Assembly: GCA_020650975.1 (NCBI GenBank)
Contig: JAIPMN010009271.1
Span: forward strand, 1 to 23,544
Direction of reading: 5' to 3'
DNA length: 23,544 nt
DNA from: Apostichopus californicus
Taxonomy: Eukaryota; Echinodermata; Holothuroidea; Aspidochirotida; Stichopodidae
The position numbers and the translations under genes are program-made. Below the pieces are notes generated by a model, which saw nothing but the letters and a program-made list of their open reading frames with translations, did no database searches and was not told the origin of the DNA. This document shows, piece after piece, positions 1-10,844 of the stretch (position 1 is the stretch's first letter; every line of letters begins with the position of its first letter).

Positions 1-646
1 TATATATTATACATATTGAGTAAGATCAAGCTAGCTCATCAACAGTTATTTGAAAGAAAAACAGTACGTTAACATTGATATTTTTTGTATCCGTTCGGTA
101 GGTTATGTGTTTATTTCGTCTTTAAGACTGACAAAGATATCTGATACTGTCATATTCTTAAAAGGATGCCCTGAGACAAACGTTACCTGTTTCTTAACCA
201 ACAGTTTTATTTCTTTTGGTTTTATCTCTTTTTCGGTTTTTTTTTCTTCTTTCTGGCAGATCCTAAGCAATGATGAAGACCATTAAATGCTACCAAAACC
301 CCAAAGCTGACAGTTTTCACCTTTAGGCTTGCCAAACCGATTATAATCACTCGCGTTGTCATTTCTCAGTGCACACAAAATGTTCGCGACCCATATCACT
401 TTTTTTTTGGTTTCTGTGGCAACCAAAGCTTGATTGCTTACGTCATGCTCCTTGCCTTCTTGAGCTGAGCTTTAGACGTCTATTAATAGTCGACTCTGCT
501 GGGAGGTATAAATTGTACATGATAGCAGCAGTTGTGGAGTCAGCCACGTACAGCCTCGTCCATATAAGATACGAGAAGGGTTCCAATCAACGTTTGCCAT
601 ACTTGCTCAAAATATATAGAAACTTAAGTGGTGCGAGGATCGGTGC

Positions 647-700
647 AGAGAGAGAGAGAGAGAGATATACTATATAGCATATATATATATATACACACAA
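647..700. repeat. (AG)n then (TA)n microsatellite
   Basis: An AG run at 647-664 is followed by interrupted TA repeats and a short CA tail. The Arg/Glu-repeat open frames overlapping it are artefacts of the repeat. Confidence 0.95.
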
Positions 701-2548
701 GCTGGCTGTATACTGCATGGAAACAGATTTATGCCGGTCTAAACATCTTATGGCAGTGGCAAAAGGGCTTAAGGAACCCGCTCCCGTCCAGGAGACAATT
801 TGCTGTATGATATTACTTTATATTAACGACTCTGCATTTTGTGAGATTTGTATGAGATATGTTTGTAAACACCAGCAGTCTGTTTGTGTAGCTGTTTCTA
901 TGCTGACAAGTGCGGCAGAAAGGCAAAAATATGCCGAGATGAGATTCACGACCCGGTTGTCAGGTATGCTGAAGATTGTACGACGATACGTGAGGAGCGA
1001 CGAGATATCTATGAGTCTCTGAGATTCCCTCTGACATGCTATCATTTCGTGATTAGCTAATTCTGACAAACAGGTCGTAAATCAGATCTGGTGTTTAAGC
1101 TGGTCTGCTTGCTGCCCTGGATCCATTTTTCCAACTGTTTGCAGAGATTAGGATTTACTTTGTTTGTCTGAGTCTCTTGCTGTGTAATTTCTAACGGGTA
1201 AAGATGGCACCGATTAAACATTGTCTGTGTTCTTAGCTGTAATAGCGATCTTTGAATGCTGTCTTTTAGTTTACGTTAACCCTCGAAACGATGCTGTAGG
1301 AAAGGGTTTGGTACCAATAATATAACACTAATTTGATAGCGGTGCCAAAATTGTCATTTTCAACTAGGTGCTTATTCCCTAAATACCCCCTCCAACCCTC
1401 CCTCCCTTTTTCCCTCCCATTCCACATACTGTCCTATCATATATCCTCACTGTAAACAAATTAATATGTTAAGCTTTGCAGTTGAGTATGGCGGACCTGA
1501 CCTACTCAATAAATATAGTAATGTTGTCAAAATACATGGTGATGAGTAAATTGTGCATGCCCTCTCCAATCCCCAAACGTAATTTTTTGCCACTGCTATC
1601 ACAACTTATTTTAGACCTCCATACAGTAATACGGTCGACATAAGTCATAGCTGTTTTTAGTAGTATCTATGAGCTGTTTCAGAGTTAAGGTAAAATGTTA
1701 GATTAGTCTCTGATATTTCATTTTTAATGGAGTTATACATGTTTGGTATTTTATAGCTGGAACATATGAAATGGTTGTGTAATTTTGCAATGGAAACTTC
1801 TGTTGTCAACTTGGAGAAATAGACTGCAATGTTTAAAGTTGGTTACGTTAATCACGTCTCTGTCAAGAGATTTTTAAACTCTTGAGAAGGTCTGTTAATT
1901 ACTTTTCTCAAATGAAATGTCAACAACTGAGGTGGTTGTCAGACCAAACAACAATACCCCAGTATCCATAACAAATGAAACCTAGCCTTACCTTTGCATG
2001 AGAATCAGGGCTAAAGTTGTTAGTCATTTAATTGTTAAGACTATGAGACTCCTATTTAATCCATGAAATTTTCATGGACATTAATGAAACAGAACATTGT
2101 GCAGTTAAGTATAAACTTGATTGGATCTTGGAGGAGGTAAAGTATATTGACTAATGAATGGAAGCTGTGCTACTATAAGAATTAAGATAATGACACCACT
2201 ACTGTTATATTTATATGCAGTAATGTAAGGGTCTACAGACACCTATGAACAACATTGTCCTAATCAATCTAATAGGCATTATAAATCACGAAGATAGCTG
2301 CAACTCCCATCGAAATCCATCAAAGATTGACCATTTTACAAGTCTTTTCTTAATTCTAGTTTTATTTTTGCATAAATGTTAGTAGCTAATTATACACATT
2401 TGAGGATATAAAGGGAGTGACTGCCTTATTTCCTGTTATCTTATTCCTTTGTTTTCACAACCTTCTTTTCAAGGATACGAAACACAGGTTTTGGCCAGTT
2501 GGCAGTTTTTTTAAATATTTTATTGTCTTCTTTGAAATGAGGAACATC

Positions 2549-2698
2549 CATAGGCGTAGGAGGCGGGGCTGGGGGCTGCAGCCCCCCCCCCCAACCAAAA
2601 GTTTTGTGAAAATTCGGGCAATATGATGAAAATTTTGGTTATATTTTTCGGGCAAGTCGTTACAGCCCCCCTAATCAAATTGGGCTCCTACGCCTATG
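2549..2698. mobile_element. hAT-like MITE, 150 bp, with 8-bp target duplication
   Basis: Perfect 14-bp terminal inverted repeats, CATAGGCGTAGGAG at 2549-2562 and its reverse complement at 2685-2698, bracket a short element with a C11-type run and no coding capacity. The flanks carry an exact 8-bp direct repeat GGAACATC at 2541-2548 and 2699-2706. This fits insertion by a hAT-family transposase supplied in trans. The ends are related to those of the longer element at 17639. The open frames on both strands here are fortuitous. Confidence 0.9.
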
Positions 2699-3482
2699 GG
2701 AACATCACATTACTCGAATGATATATGTGGGCTTGTAATAAGGGGTTAACTTAATTAAGGGCTAAAATAAGAAATTTGATGAGCAAAAAACTCTACGTCA
2801 TAGTCTGCACATATTTAATGAGTTTCCTCAGATTTATTAAAAACTTTCAAATGTGTTTTTCTTGGAAACGAAAAGAGCTTTTCGAAAAATGTCAACAGAT
2901 TTTGAACGAGAGTATCACACACAACAAATGTACTGAATATGGGGCAAATTGTGTAGGTGATCTTAGAGAAACTTGAAGGTGATCCAGGCAGATAAGATAT
3001 ATGCTTTGCTTCGATTTGCAAGTCTCAGCATGAACCAACCCCCTGAGGTCCCATACACTGTATAGTTCAGATCTTGATCACCTCCCAAGGGAAGGTTGAA
3101 ATTCAAAGCATATGCCCCGCGAAAACAAGTCTGACACGTACTACCGCTCGAGGTCAAAATGATAATAGATTTCAGAATTCAAAGGGTATTGTTTTAATTG
3201 ACAACAACATGTTGGCATCTCTCAAACAATAGTATATACATGTTGATGTAAAAATACAGGTACATTACATCCAAGGGAAAACTATACATATATACAGCTT
3301 ATAAGAGACTAGGTTAGCTAAAAATACTATACAATGTGTGGATATCTTTCATCCTGAGGATACACTACATACAGATATCTATATTAAATCCAGGGCATAT
3401 CCTACATATGTCTCATCTTAGAGATACTATACATTATGCTTTACATTTCCAAGGGATACAAAAATATAGATATCTTTCTTCT

Positions 3483-3486
<4 letters not shown>

Positions 3487-3520
<34 letters not shown>
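3487..3520. repeat. (TA)17 microsatellite
   Basis: Seventeen uninterrupted TA dinucleotides directly precede the foldback element. A second, shorter TA run lies at 3765-3778, beyond its right side. Confidence 0.97.
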
Positions 3521-3521
<1 letters not shown>

Positions 3522-3522
<1 letters not shown>

Positions 3523-3695
3523 AGAATTAGTTGAGACTAGTGGACTAGTAGAACACTAGCAGTTGATACTCCGAGTTTCACGTGTTTCAGCGATCATCAG
3601 ACAGCTCAATCATCAGGGAGTTGTCTGATGACCGCTCAACGTGTGAAACTCTGAGTAACAACTACTAGTGTTCCACTAGTCTCAAACTACTTCTC
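3522..3695. mobile_element. Foldback element: ~80-bp arms, 10-nt loop
   Basis: The left arm (3522-3607) and right arm (3618-3695) are reverse complements at roughly 80-85% by eye, separated only by about 10 nt. The outer ends pair as GAGAATTAG with CTACTTCTC, then GAGACTAGTGG with CCACTAGTCTC; the inner ends pair at CATCAGACAGCTC. The left arm has an 8-nt ACTAGTRG duplication that the right arm lacks. The outer flanks are TA-rich. It is most likely a foldback MITE in the minisatellite. No target duplication is clear, and no protein is encoded. Confidence 0.85.
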
Positions 3696-5646
3696 ACCTA
3701 TACTTCCCTCTATCCACCGGACATAGAGCACTCTGCGCCAAGATAGACGCCAACCAACTCAACGTATATATATATATAGACACACATATATACATACTCT
3801 ATTCAGGTGATACTACAAATTTGTAATCCCTTACCCACGGATATTATGCATATATTATCTCTCTTCCAGGGGTAATTATATCCAAAGATAAGGGTACTAG
3901 ACACATTTAGATGTCTTTTATACATGGGATACTCTGCCTGAAGATAGACATCTCTCATTGGAAACTTGGATAGTACAGCACACATATACCTCTTAACCAA
4001 AATACTGCACATATGACTCAGCTTTTAATAAATAGTATTATTATTATTTCTTTAACATTGTTGCTTTAGGATCGGTATCTTAATCCCTGTAGCTCAGTAT
4101 CATCGATCTAGGCATGATGTTATAAGTTTTCCCTCCATGCAAAAAGGAAGTTGAACGAACCCAAAAATGTATATTTGAATGCCTTGCAGAGAAATACAGT
4201 GCAATTTGGTATTCTTCAAGTTTGTGTAATTTCTTATAAATAAATATATTACCTTACTTATTGTATTATCTAGCATACAAATCTATCGCAAAGAAAACTG
4301 AGTCGTAGAAGTTCTTCTACCATCATTGCTGATTTATACCAAGCTCAGACAGCTTCTGGTTAATAAAATTCATTCAATATTATTAAAACTAATTAATTAT
4401 CTAAAGTTCCACATAGAGAGATCCATGGAAGTATTAAGCAAACTGAAGATTGCCCTAGCTATGTGGCTTCATTTAACTCCTTCCTCTCCCTATCCCTACC
4501 CCTCATAACATAACAGCACTTATTGCCTCACTTAGATGTTTTACTGTTATATAAATGGGATATAAATATGTCCTATATTAATTTACTGTAAAATGAAAGA
4601 AGTAAAACCAACCTTCATGATGAACAACTACCTGGAGAATTTTTGTTTTTTTGAGGATATGTTTATGGTTTAACATTCATATCAAGGGTATCCATTTTGT
4701 CCAATGTCATGCTGTGCCATTTTGTTTTATGGTGAAGCAACACACTCTTAGAACTCCTCTTCATATGTTCAGTTTGAAAGTTAAAAACAGTTGCTATGGG
4801 AACTATTTACTGAATTATTCAATGGTGTTTATATAAATGTCACCACCGGCATTTGCACACTCCACGTCTATTTAAATTAAAACAAATGTAAAACTAATGG
4901 GGGCAAAAAGGATTCAATGATGCCATTTTTAGACTTTCTCATGTCATAATTCCTGTTTATGAGGGAAATTAGCTTCCATCTCCCAAATGTCATAGAAAGT
5001 AGTTTTGAGTGGTTCGAGAGATCCGTTCTAATACTCATAAACTCAACAATATTGGTCTTGTTTGTGTCTCATATCATACAGTGCAGCTATTTTACACAAG
5101 CTAATATGAAATGGTATCCCGTTATTTACACAAAGAAATTTTCAAACGTCTTCGATCAATACAATTTGCAATCTGCTTAGAAGCAATTAGACAGAAAAAT
5201 GATCTTATATAATAATTAAGTTATAAAGTGAATGAATTATGCAAATGGATAAACTGCGTTTGTTTTTTTTTTTGAAATATTGCTTTTCAACTTCTACCAA
5301 AAGGTTAAACTTCAATATAGATGAAGGATTCATCTTAGGGAATTGGAGTTAATTTTTTTATGGTTACCAGATCATTTCTTTGGTTTCATGGTTTTAAAAA
5401 GACACATTTGCATTACTTGTGACATTAAGACTGAATAAACATTAAATTTCACGTAATCTAAACTATTCTCTTATTACTGATGTTGCTACAGATCACTGAT
5501 CTCTCTTGCCTCCGGTAGAATGAACTCAGCAGTCGTAGACCTACACACATATATTCAGATCGGTTCTCCCCCCCTCTCCTCTCCCCTCCCTCCCCCTTTC
5601 CAAAAGTGCAAAGTCTTGAATATTTAATTGAGGTCATTGGAATTAA

Positions 5647-5769
5647 TTGAAGAATTGTGATTACTTTTCACCATCAAAGAGGTCACGACAAGATGACGAG
5701 GATGGAGAAATTGATGAAGATAGCTCATGCTTGAAGAGGATGGATGATGCCGCCTTAATTGTTTTATGA
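5647..5769 (+). other. Coding-like acidic open frame without ATG start
   Basis: Between TAA at 5644 and TGA at 5767 runs a 40-codon frame whose middle reads SPSKRSRQDDEDGEIDED, a basic patch followed by an acidic stretch, and which ends AALIVL. This composition is unusual for chance translation of AT-rich DNA and resembles a nuclear protein tail with an NLS-like KRSR. There is no in-frame ATG at its beginning, and an acceptor-like AG (CAAAG at 5680, or GAAG at 5652) could make it a terminal exon. It does not resemble RAD51B. It could be an alternative exon, a retropseudogene scrap or chance. Confidence 0.2.
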
Positions 5770-6216
5770 AATTGTCATTTTGCTGAACTTTGAATTGTAC
5801 ATTGTTATTCAAAGTTATTTTACTGATAATGAAGGGTTCAGATGTGTATTTCTTAAACACTTTTGTCCTCTAAGGAAGACAAAGAAAATAAGAAAAGGAA
5901 AAAATTTGGAAGAAACATTATTTACTTTTCTTCACCATGGTAACATGGATATTATCAGTCATTGCGCTTTTGCTGACCACTATAATGACTGTTTCAAGAT
6001 TTTGAGAGTTTTTAGTTGTATCGGCTTCAGTTGGGCTGACACAACATGTTGCATTTTGCCCTGACCGTCAGTCGATGATAGTCGGGCATTTATCTCCAAA
6101 ACCAAACAAAGGGAAATAATTTTACACGTGACCTAAACGTGTACTGTTCGTTTACAGAAATTTTTGTTGTTCAGTTTGCGCTAACCTGTAAGTGGTCATT
6201 CAGTTTTCTGGATTCA

Positions 6217-6353
6217 CTTGTATGACTATGGGCCTTGGCAACTAAAGCAAGCCATCAGAACAGTCATGTACTTCATGTTTCATCTCTTGTATGACTATGG
6301 TCCTTGGCGACAAAAAGCAGGCAACGAAAAGCATGATGACAAAAAGCATGTCT
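6217..6353. repeat. Two-copy 69-bp direct repeat
   Basis: CTTGTATGACTATGG then CCTTGGC recurs at about 6217 and 6286, each followed by AAAGCA-like sequence. The second copy runs into short AAAAGCATG repeats. Confidence 0.75.
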
Positions 6354-6679
6354 CATCTATTTAACCTTCTTCATTCATGCTGTTTGTAGTCTGACATTTT
6401 ATTAAAAAGTATCATAAACGACACGTGAGGCAGTGAGCCATCTAACATATATACATATTTATGTACTCAGCTCATTGCTTACCAATCTCCTCACAACTTT
6501 TACACTCTCGCTGGTTATACACAAATACACGATGCTCTATTTAATGTAAACCTATTCAAAATGTGTTTTCTGACCAAAGCTGAAATTATGCTTTTTAAGT
6601 ATATTACTTTCATCCACAGGAAAATATATACGCCATCAATTCTTGTTTTTTTCCTTTTCTGATCTTGCAAATTTTACAG

Positions 6680-6785
6680 GTGGTGGTGACGAACCAGATC
6701 ACGACCAGGATTGGACAGCGGTCACATGTGGCTCAGGGTGGCCACGGTCAAGAATATGGCCAAGGGGATTCAGTTACAAGCATAG
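6680..6785 (+). CDS. RAD51B: RAD51B internal exon (core strand and L2-like loop)
   Basis: This exon encodes 35 residues plus one base of a split codon. It opens VVVTNQITTRIGQ, the RecA/RAD51-family beta strand that ends in the conserved T-N-Q, followed by a Gly/Gln/His-rich segment in the position of the DNA-binding L2 loop. RAD51B is a RAD51 paralogue that acts in the nucleus with RAD51C, RAD51D and XRCC2 (BCDX2) in homologous-recombination repair. The boundaries rest on a pyrimidine-rich stretch ending ACAG at 6676-6679 and on GTAAAT at 6786; the exon ends in phase 1. The assignment comes from the next exons, which match RAD51B better than RAD51C or XRCC3, and from the TNQITT motif itself. 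The loop residues are not similar to the human sequence as I remember it, but the distance to ALGNTW is about the same. Confidence 0.88.
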
Positions 6786-7504
6786 GTAAATAAATGATTT
6801 CAACATTGTGCAATACAGCAAACAGTTCTCATCTATATCCTACTACATGTTTACAGAGCGTGAGATATAAGAACACACATCACTGCTCCCATCATATTCA
6901 AAGTAGACAGGTCAACGGTTTAATATATTGGCCTGAAATTTTCGTAAGCTATGCCATGAATATTTCAAAAGTCTTCCTGCAGTGGCGGTTCTGGACCTTC
7001 AGTTTTATTCTCAAACAGTGAGGAGTGTTAAGTTTAGACAATTAAAAATTGTCTACGCGAGTGTGGATCGAAGCAAACTGCCCTTTTGAGATTTATTCAT
7101 AAATATACAACAACCGTGGACTTTTTTCTAGCCCAAATTTGGTTGAAATACTTTAGCCATTTCATATTTCTGATAACTGCATAGTTATCAATATTAATTA
7201 CCTCATTAATTTTGTGGTGATAGTTTTGGCTTTTGTCCTTCAGTTTGTTTTCACTTGTGAGATTTTTTTCCTGCTATAATTCCCAAAAGGAATATATTGG
7301 AATTTTTGCTATGATTTATTTATTTTGTTTATTATAAATAATTATATATTATGAGGCAAAGTACCGGCATAAAGTGACCCTTTTCTTTCTTGAACAGTTT
7401 TTTTTCTTCTTTTGACCTTATTATGAGTAACCATGCATACCCTGAACTACCTGAAGTTTTACATTGCATATGTTCTAGACGTATATATATAGACAAATCT
7501 CAAA

Positions 7505-7949
7505 TTAGGAGACTTGGCCAGCAAATCATGAATGAGAAGACCTGGCAGGCAAATCATTAATGAGGAGACATGGCCGGCATATCATGAATGAGGAGACATG
7601 GCCCGCATATCATAAATGAGGAGACATTGCCGGCATATCATTAATGAGGAGACATGGCCGGCAAATCATAAATGAGGAGACATGGCCGGGCAAATCGTAA
7701 ATGAGGAGACATGGCTGCCAAATCGTAAATGAGGAGACATGGCCGACAAATCATAAATGAGGAGACCTGGCCCACATATTGTAAATGAGGAGACCTGACC
7801 GACATATCGTAAATGAGGAGACCTGGCCGACATATTGTAAATGAGGAGACCTGGCCGGCAAATAATAAATTAGGAGACATGGCTGGCAAATAATAAATGT
7901 GGAGACATGGCCAGCAAATCATAAATGTGGAGACCTGGCCGGCAGTTAG
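7505..7949. repeat. 28-bp minisatellite, about 16 units
   Basis: Sixteen tandem units of 28 bp run through this stretch, built on GAGGAGACATGGCCGGC followed by an A/T-rich part such as AAATCATAAAT. The unit starting near 7673 is 29 bp because of an extra G. The first unit (TTAGGAGACTTGGCC) and the last (TGTGGAGACCTGGCCGGC) are the most diverged. Variants cluster: units 10-13 share GACCTGG, while units 3-9 mostly share GACATGG, as expected from local duplication. The array has few stops on the minus strand, which creates a 93-codon open frame at 7641-7922; 28 is not a multiple of three, and I regard that frame as a by-product. Confidence 0.95.
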
Positions 7950-9196
7950 ATGTAAAGTTTGAAACTGAAGATAAGAAAAACTGTTGGCTGAATGGAATGG
8001 TATTTGAACCTTATATCTCTATAAAACAAAAGTTCATAGAATTATAGATAAGCCCTACAAATTAAGCTATCTGACCTGAAGTTGGGGTGAGCATTAACCA
8101 TTTCTTGCTCATGGATGCTATAATCAAATGAAATTATCAAAAAGTGAAGAAAAAAGTTTTAAAAGAAAACAAAATCTTGAAATTGTTCCATTTTAGTAGT
8201 ACGAAATATAGCTGGTCACGTTAGATACGACGTGTAGTCTTTGGCGCACATATTTTTGGATCGAATGAGCTACCATGTGGCATTTGTAAACGGAGCATTT
8301 GTAACTCAAGATACATTCAGTTATCATTATTAGTCACCTTTACGAATTGCCACTGTTATGTTTAAGACCAGCTTGTCAAAGGTTAGTTGGTGGTGAGTTT
8401 GTTTATAGTTTTGTTAATTGCTTTGTTAAAGCTCAGGCCAAGTAAAGGGCATGAACATTGAGTATTGGCTAATTGGACTATATTTTTCAATAGAAGATAG
8501 AAATATCAGGCACTAGTTTTGTAATTTGTTTAATACCATTGTGCATGTAGGTGAGGATTGAGCTCACTTTGTTCTCCTTTACAATCCTTAAAATTCTATG
8601 ACACCTTGCAGCCTCAGAAACAAAGAAATTTTGCCTCTTCCGGCATCCTCCCCCCCCCCCGCGCCCCCTCCCCAATTGCAAAAGACTGATGTCATGCATA
8701 CTCTACAATCCATACCCTCTGATCTGTAAATTGCTATTCTAATCTTCTTAATGCTTTCAGGCAGTAATATGTGAAAATAATATTCTAACGATCGTTCCAT
8801 CAATAAAATAAAAACATTCCCAGTAAATGCCTGATTTCGCAAATTTTCCCTTAAGACGATCGTTAATCTTGCTTTTCAATTTTCCCACCCCCACTTGTGC
8901 ACCCACTCAAAAATCCAGGGTCTTCAAAAATAGGATAACAATGTACTTTAAACCAAGAAGGTTTCGGTAGCTTCTTTTACAGTCTTTCTTCTGTGATTTC
9001 ACACAAGATTTTCTCAATGATACACCATCATAAAAATTCACATTATTTAATTATGAAGTTGAGTGGCCATGCATGGACATCTCAATATTGTGTATGGCTG
9101 CGTCTGTAGAGCACTTAACACTTGGAAAACCCATTCAGCAGATTGGCAATAGATATAGGTCGTGTAGTAACCCGTACCATCGTGCTTCGGTCGCGA

Positions 9197-9532
9197 ATGA
9201 AAAATCAACCTATTAGTCTACTCATAAAACTTTCATTTGTTTTGCTTTTGCTTCGTGAAGACCAAACGGGACCCCTGCTTTCCGATCTGCTCGCAGAATC
9301 TGGGGCAATCCCATGTCCCCAGAGACACCCATTCAAAGTCACATACACAGATTTGATATTTTCCAATCTGCGGCGTTCTAGTCTATGCAAACATATATGT
9401 GATTTCCATTTGTGGTATGGTATTAAAACAAGCAGCAATTCTCAAGAGCTGCAGCCATCATTTGCCTTGTTTTTGTATCATCAACTACCCACAATTGGTT
9501 GCATCCAATACTATACAAAAACAGAGGTGTAA
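9197..9532 (+). other. Unrecognised 111-codon open frame in RAD51B intron
   Basis: This is the longest open frame in the window. It is open from at least 9122 with no ATG before 9197. From that ATG it encodes 111 residues starting MKNQPISLLIKLSFVLLLL, a basic residue followed by a hydrophobic run that could pass for a signal peptide or membrane anchor, then a hydrophilic part with Cys and His residues but no motif I know. The opposite strand is also open (9205-9438), so low stop density in a less AT-rich stretch may explain it. It is unspliced, lies inside the RAD51B intron and shows no obvious promoter or polyadenylation signal. It could be a decayed transposon fragment or chance. I do not assign a function. 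Confidence 0.2.
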
Positions 9533-10605
9533 TGACTAATTTTAAATGCATATTGTTTTCTTATTATGGAGGGGGGGGGGTTTATAAGAACAGCTCATCT
9601 ATAAACTGTGCCACACAGTTACGCTCCACCTCGGCTGTATGTTTCCGTGGAGGTCGTTGTACCCTCTCTGCAGATTGAAACTCGATAGATGAGAATACCG
9701 TCAAATGTGTATAAGTTGACGTGATCGGGTCGAGACAAGAGGTTGTTACCGATAACCTTCCCTGCATTACGCATGCATTGAACTGAATTCATTTGAGATC
9801 CAGATGACAGGAATTAAAACCAGATTGGTCTAATAGATCACTTGAAAAAGATGTAAATCCAAACCGCAATTTTACAGCTTAAAAGGGCACTCAAATATCT
9901 TTAGAAGGTTAAGCAGTGGTATCTGTCATTTTGACGGGTTGTCCTATCAGAGCATGTAAATAGGATGCTATACATAGATTTAAAATGGTTTGTTTGGTAT
10001 TATGAGAGTGTTTTACCGTGGGTAAAAGTGGGTTGCAACGTAACGGTATCTAGCTACATTATGTTGTTCAGCAACTTAATTGTTTCCACTTTGAAACAAT
10101 TCTTGTGCAAGGTGATATAGGAGACAGATGTTTGGAATGGACTGATAGTGGTAGCGACCTGGTTGAATAGTAGCCAATTTGTTATTTACTTATATTAAAG
10201 TTCTCTGCACACCCCCCCCCCCCTCTCAAATTCATGGCATGGGGCTTAATACGTACGTAACAGTACCGTAGTTCATTAAGATGTAGACAGTGTAATGGAC
10301 ATAGAAACAGATTATTGTAACAGAAAATAAGTGTAACTATGAATTTTTTGTATGGTAGTGATGGTTATCAGCCTGTTTTGTTATTCCCTTGTTTAATGCA
10401 GTTTTTCAGAGTTGTTGCCATGGTTGCAGACAATTTCCAAATTCATATTCCATAATCAAACAGATTAAAAACAGAGATATAGAACTTACATAAAAAAGGT
10501 GATAGAACATATTAATGTATGATCATTTTGAAAGGATACTGTGAATATATATTTGTATTCTATACACTTTCAGATATCTATGTACACAGCAGTTATTTAA
10601 GGCAA

Positions 10606-10767
10606 ATGAGTTATGCAAATCTTTCCCTCTCGCTCTTGTGCGTGGTGGTTTTAATATCCTCGGCAGTTGCCGGTCACAGGAAAGAAAAATTTTCGCATGA
10701 ATTCGTTGACTTTTCTTTGCAAATTGAGACCCTGAAGAATTACGAAACTGCATTCATTTCTACTTAA
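10606..10767 (+). other. Small ORF with signal-peptide-like N-terminus
   Basis: This is a 53-codon frame from ATG to TAA. Residues 1-23 look like a secretory signal: MSYAN, a hydrophobic core LSLSLLCVVVLIS, then SAVAG with small residues suitable for signal peptidase. The remaining 30 residues are hydrophilic and mixed in charge (HRKEKFSHEF at their start) and contain no Cys. It sits 77 bp before a RAD51B exon on the same strand. The start context is weak, with C at -3. An ATGCAAAT octamer overlaps the coding start at about 10613. It could be a nested small gene, an exon of one, or chance. Only expression data or conservation would separate these. Confidence 0.2.
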
Positions 10768-10844
10768 CAGCTTAACACCTTAACTATATTCCAATTGTCA
10801 GACTATTTCCGTCTCTATCAAGGAATCTCTTGTCTCTTCTTCAG

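Larger units (their letters stand above)
3230..4017. repeat. Degenerate ~33-36 bp minisatellite
   Basis: A diverged unit recurs with the pattern ATCTTTN(n)CCNGGGATACT(A)CACATAT. Clear instances are CATCCTGAGGATACACTACAT, ATTTCCAAGGGATACAAAAAT, ATACATGGGATACTCTGCC and GGAAACTTGGATAGTACAG. Units appear on both sides of the TA microsatellite and the foldback at 3522-3695, so the array was probably interrupted by that element. Divergence is high, and the exact ends and copy number (about 12-15) are approximate. Confidence 0.7.
1..6679. other. Non-coding upstream DNA, presumed RAD51B intron
   Basis: No exon of the upstream part of RAD51B (Walker A, Walker B or the helix before VVVTNQ) could be recognised here, so the stretch is best read as intron belonging to the exon at 6680. 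It contains microsatellites, a pyrimidine-rich tract at 1384-1421, a MITE at 2549-2698, a degenerate minisatellite with a foldback at 3230-4017, a second pyrimidine-rich tract around 5567-5600, a coding-like open frame at 5647-5769 and a two-copy 69-bp duplication near 6217-6353. These are listed separately. The remaining AT-rich sequence (for example 1-640, 700-2540, 2710-3230, 4020-5640 and 5770-6200) shows nothing I can name. If RAD51B's preceding exon lies here but has diverged, I have missed it. Confidence 0.6.
6786..10844 (+). other. RAD51B: RAD51B intron (about 4.1 kb)
   Basis: The intron runs from GTAAAT to a pyrimidine-rich acceptor ending TTCAG at 10844. It holds a 28-bp minisatellite (7505-7949), C/G homopolymer runs near 8650, 9571 and 10211, an unrecognised ORF at 9197-9532 and a small signal-peptide-like ORF at 10606-10767. 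A short perfect dyad, AGACAATT then AAA then AATTGTCT, lies at about 7035-7053. A minus-strand ORF of 61 codons (9582-9767) looks hydrophilic but has no family I recognise. The rest (6790-7500, 7950-9120 and 9770-10500) is AT-rich, with nothing I can identify. Confidence 0.85.

Noticed and set aside
220-290. Splice acceptor-like tract ending GGCAG near 259
   Set aside because: A long pyrimidine tract is present, but all three following frames stop within nine codons and none resembles RAD51B.
369-1022. Overlapping open frames of 101-102 codons on the + strand
   Set aside because: They run through AG/TA microsatellites or overlap a frame on the opposite strand, with no recognisable motif.
7641-7922. 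93-codon minus-strand open frame with repeated residues
   Set aside because: It is entirely the 28-bp minisatellite read in one frame; the repeat unit simply lacks stops.
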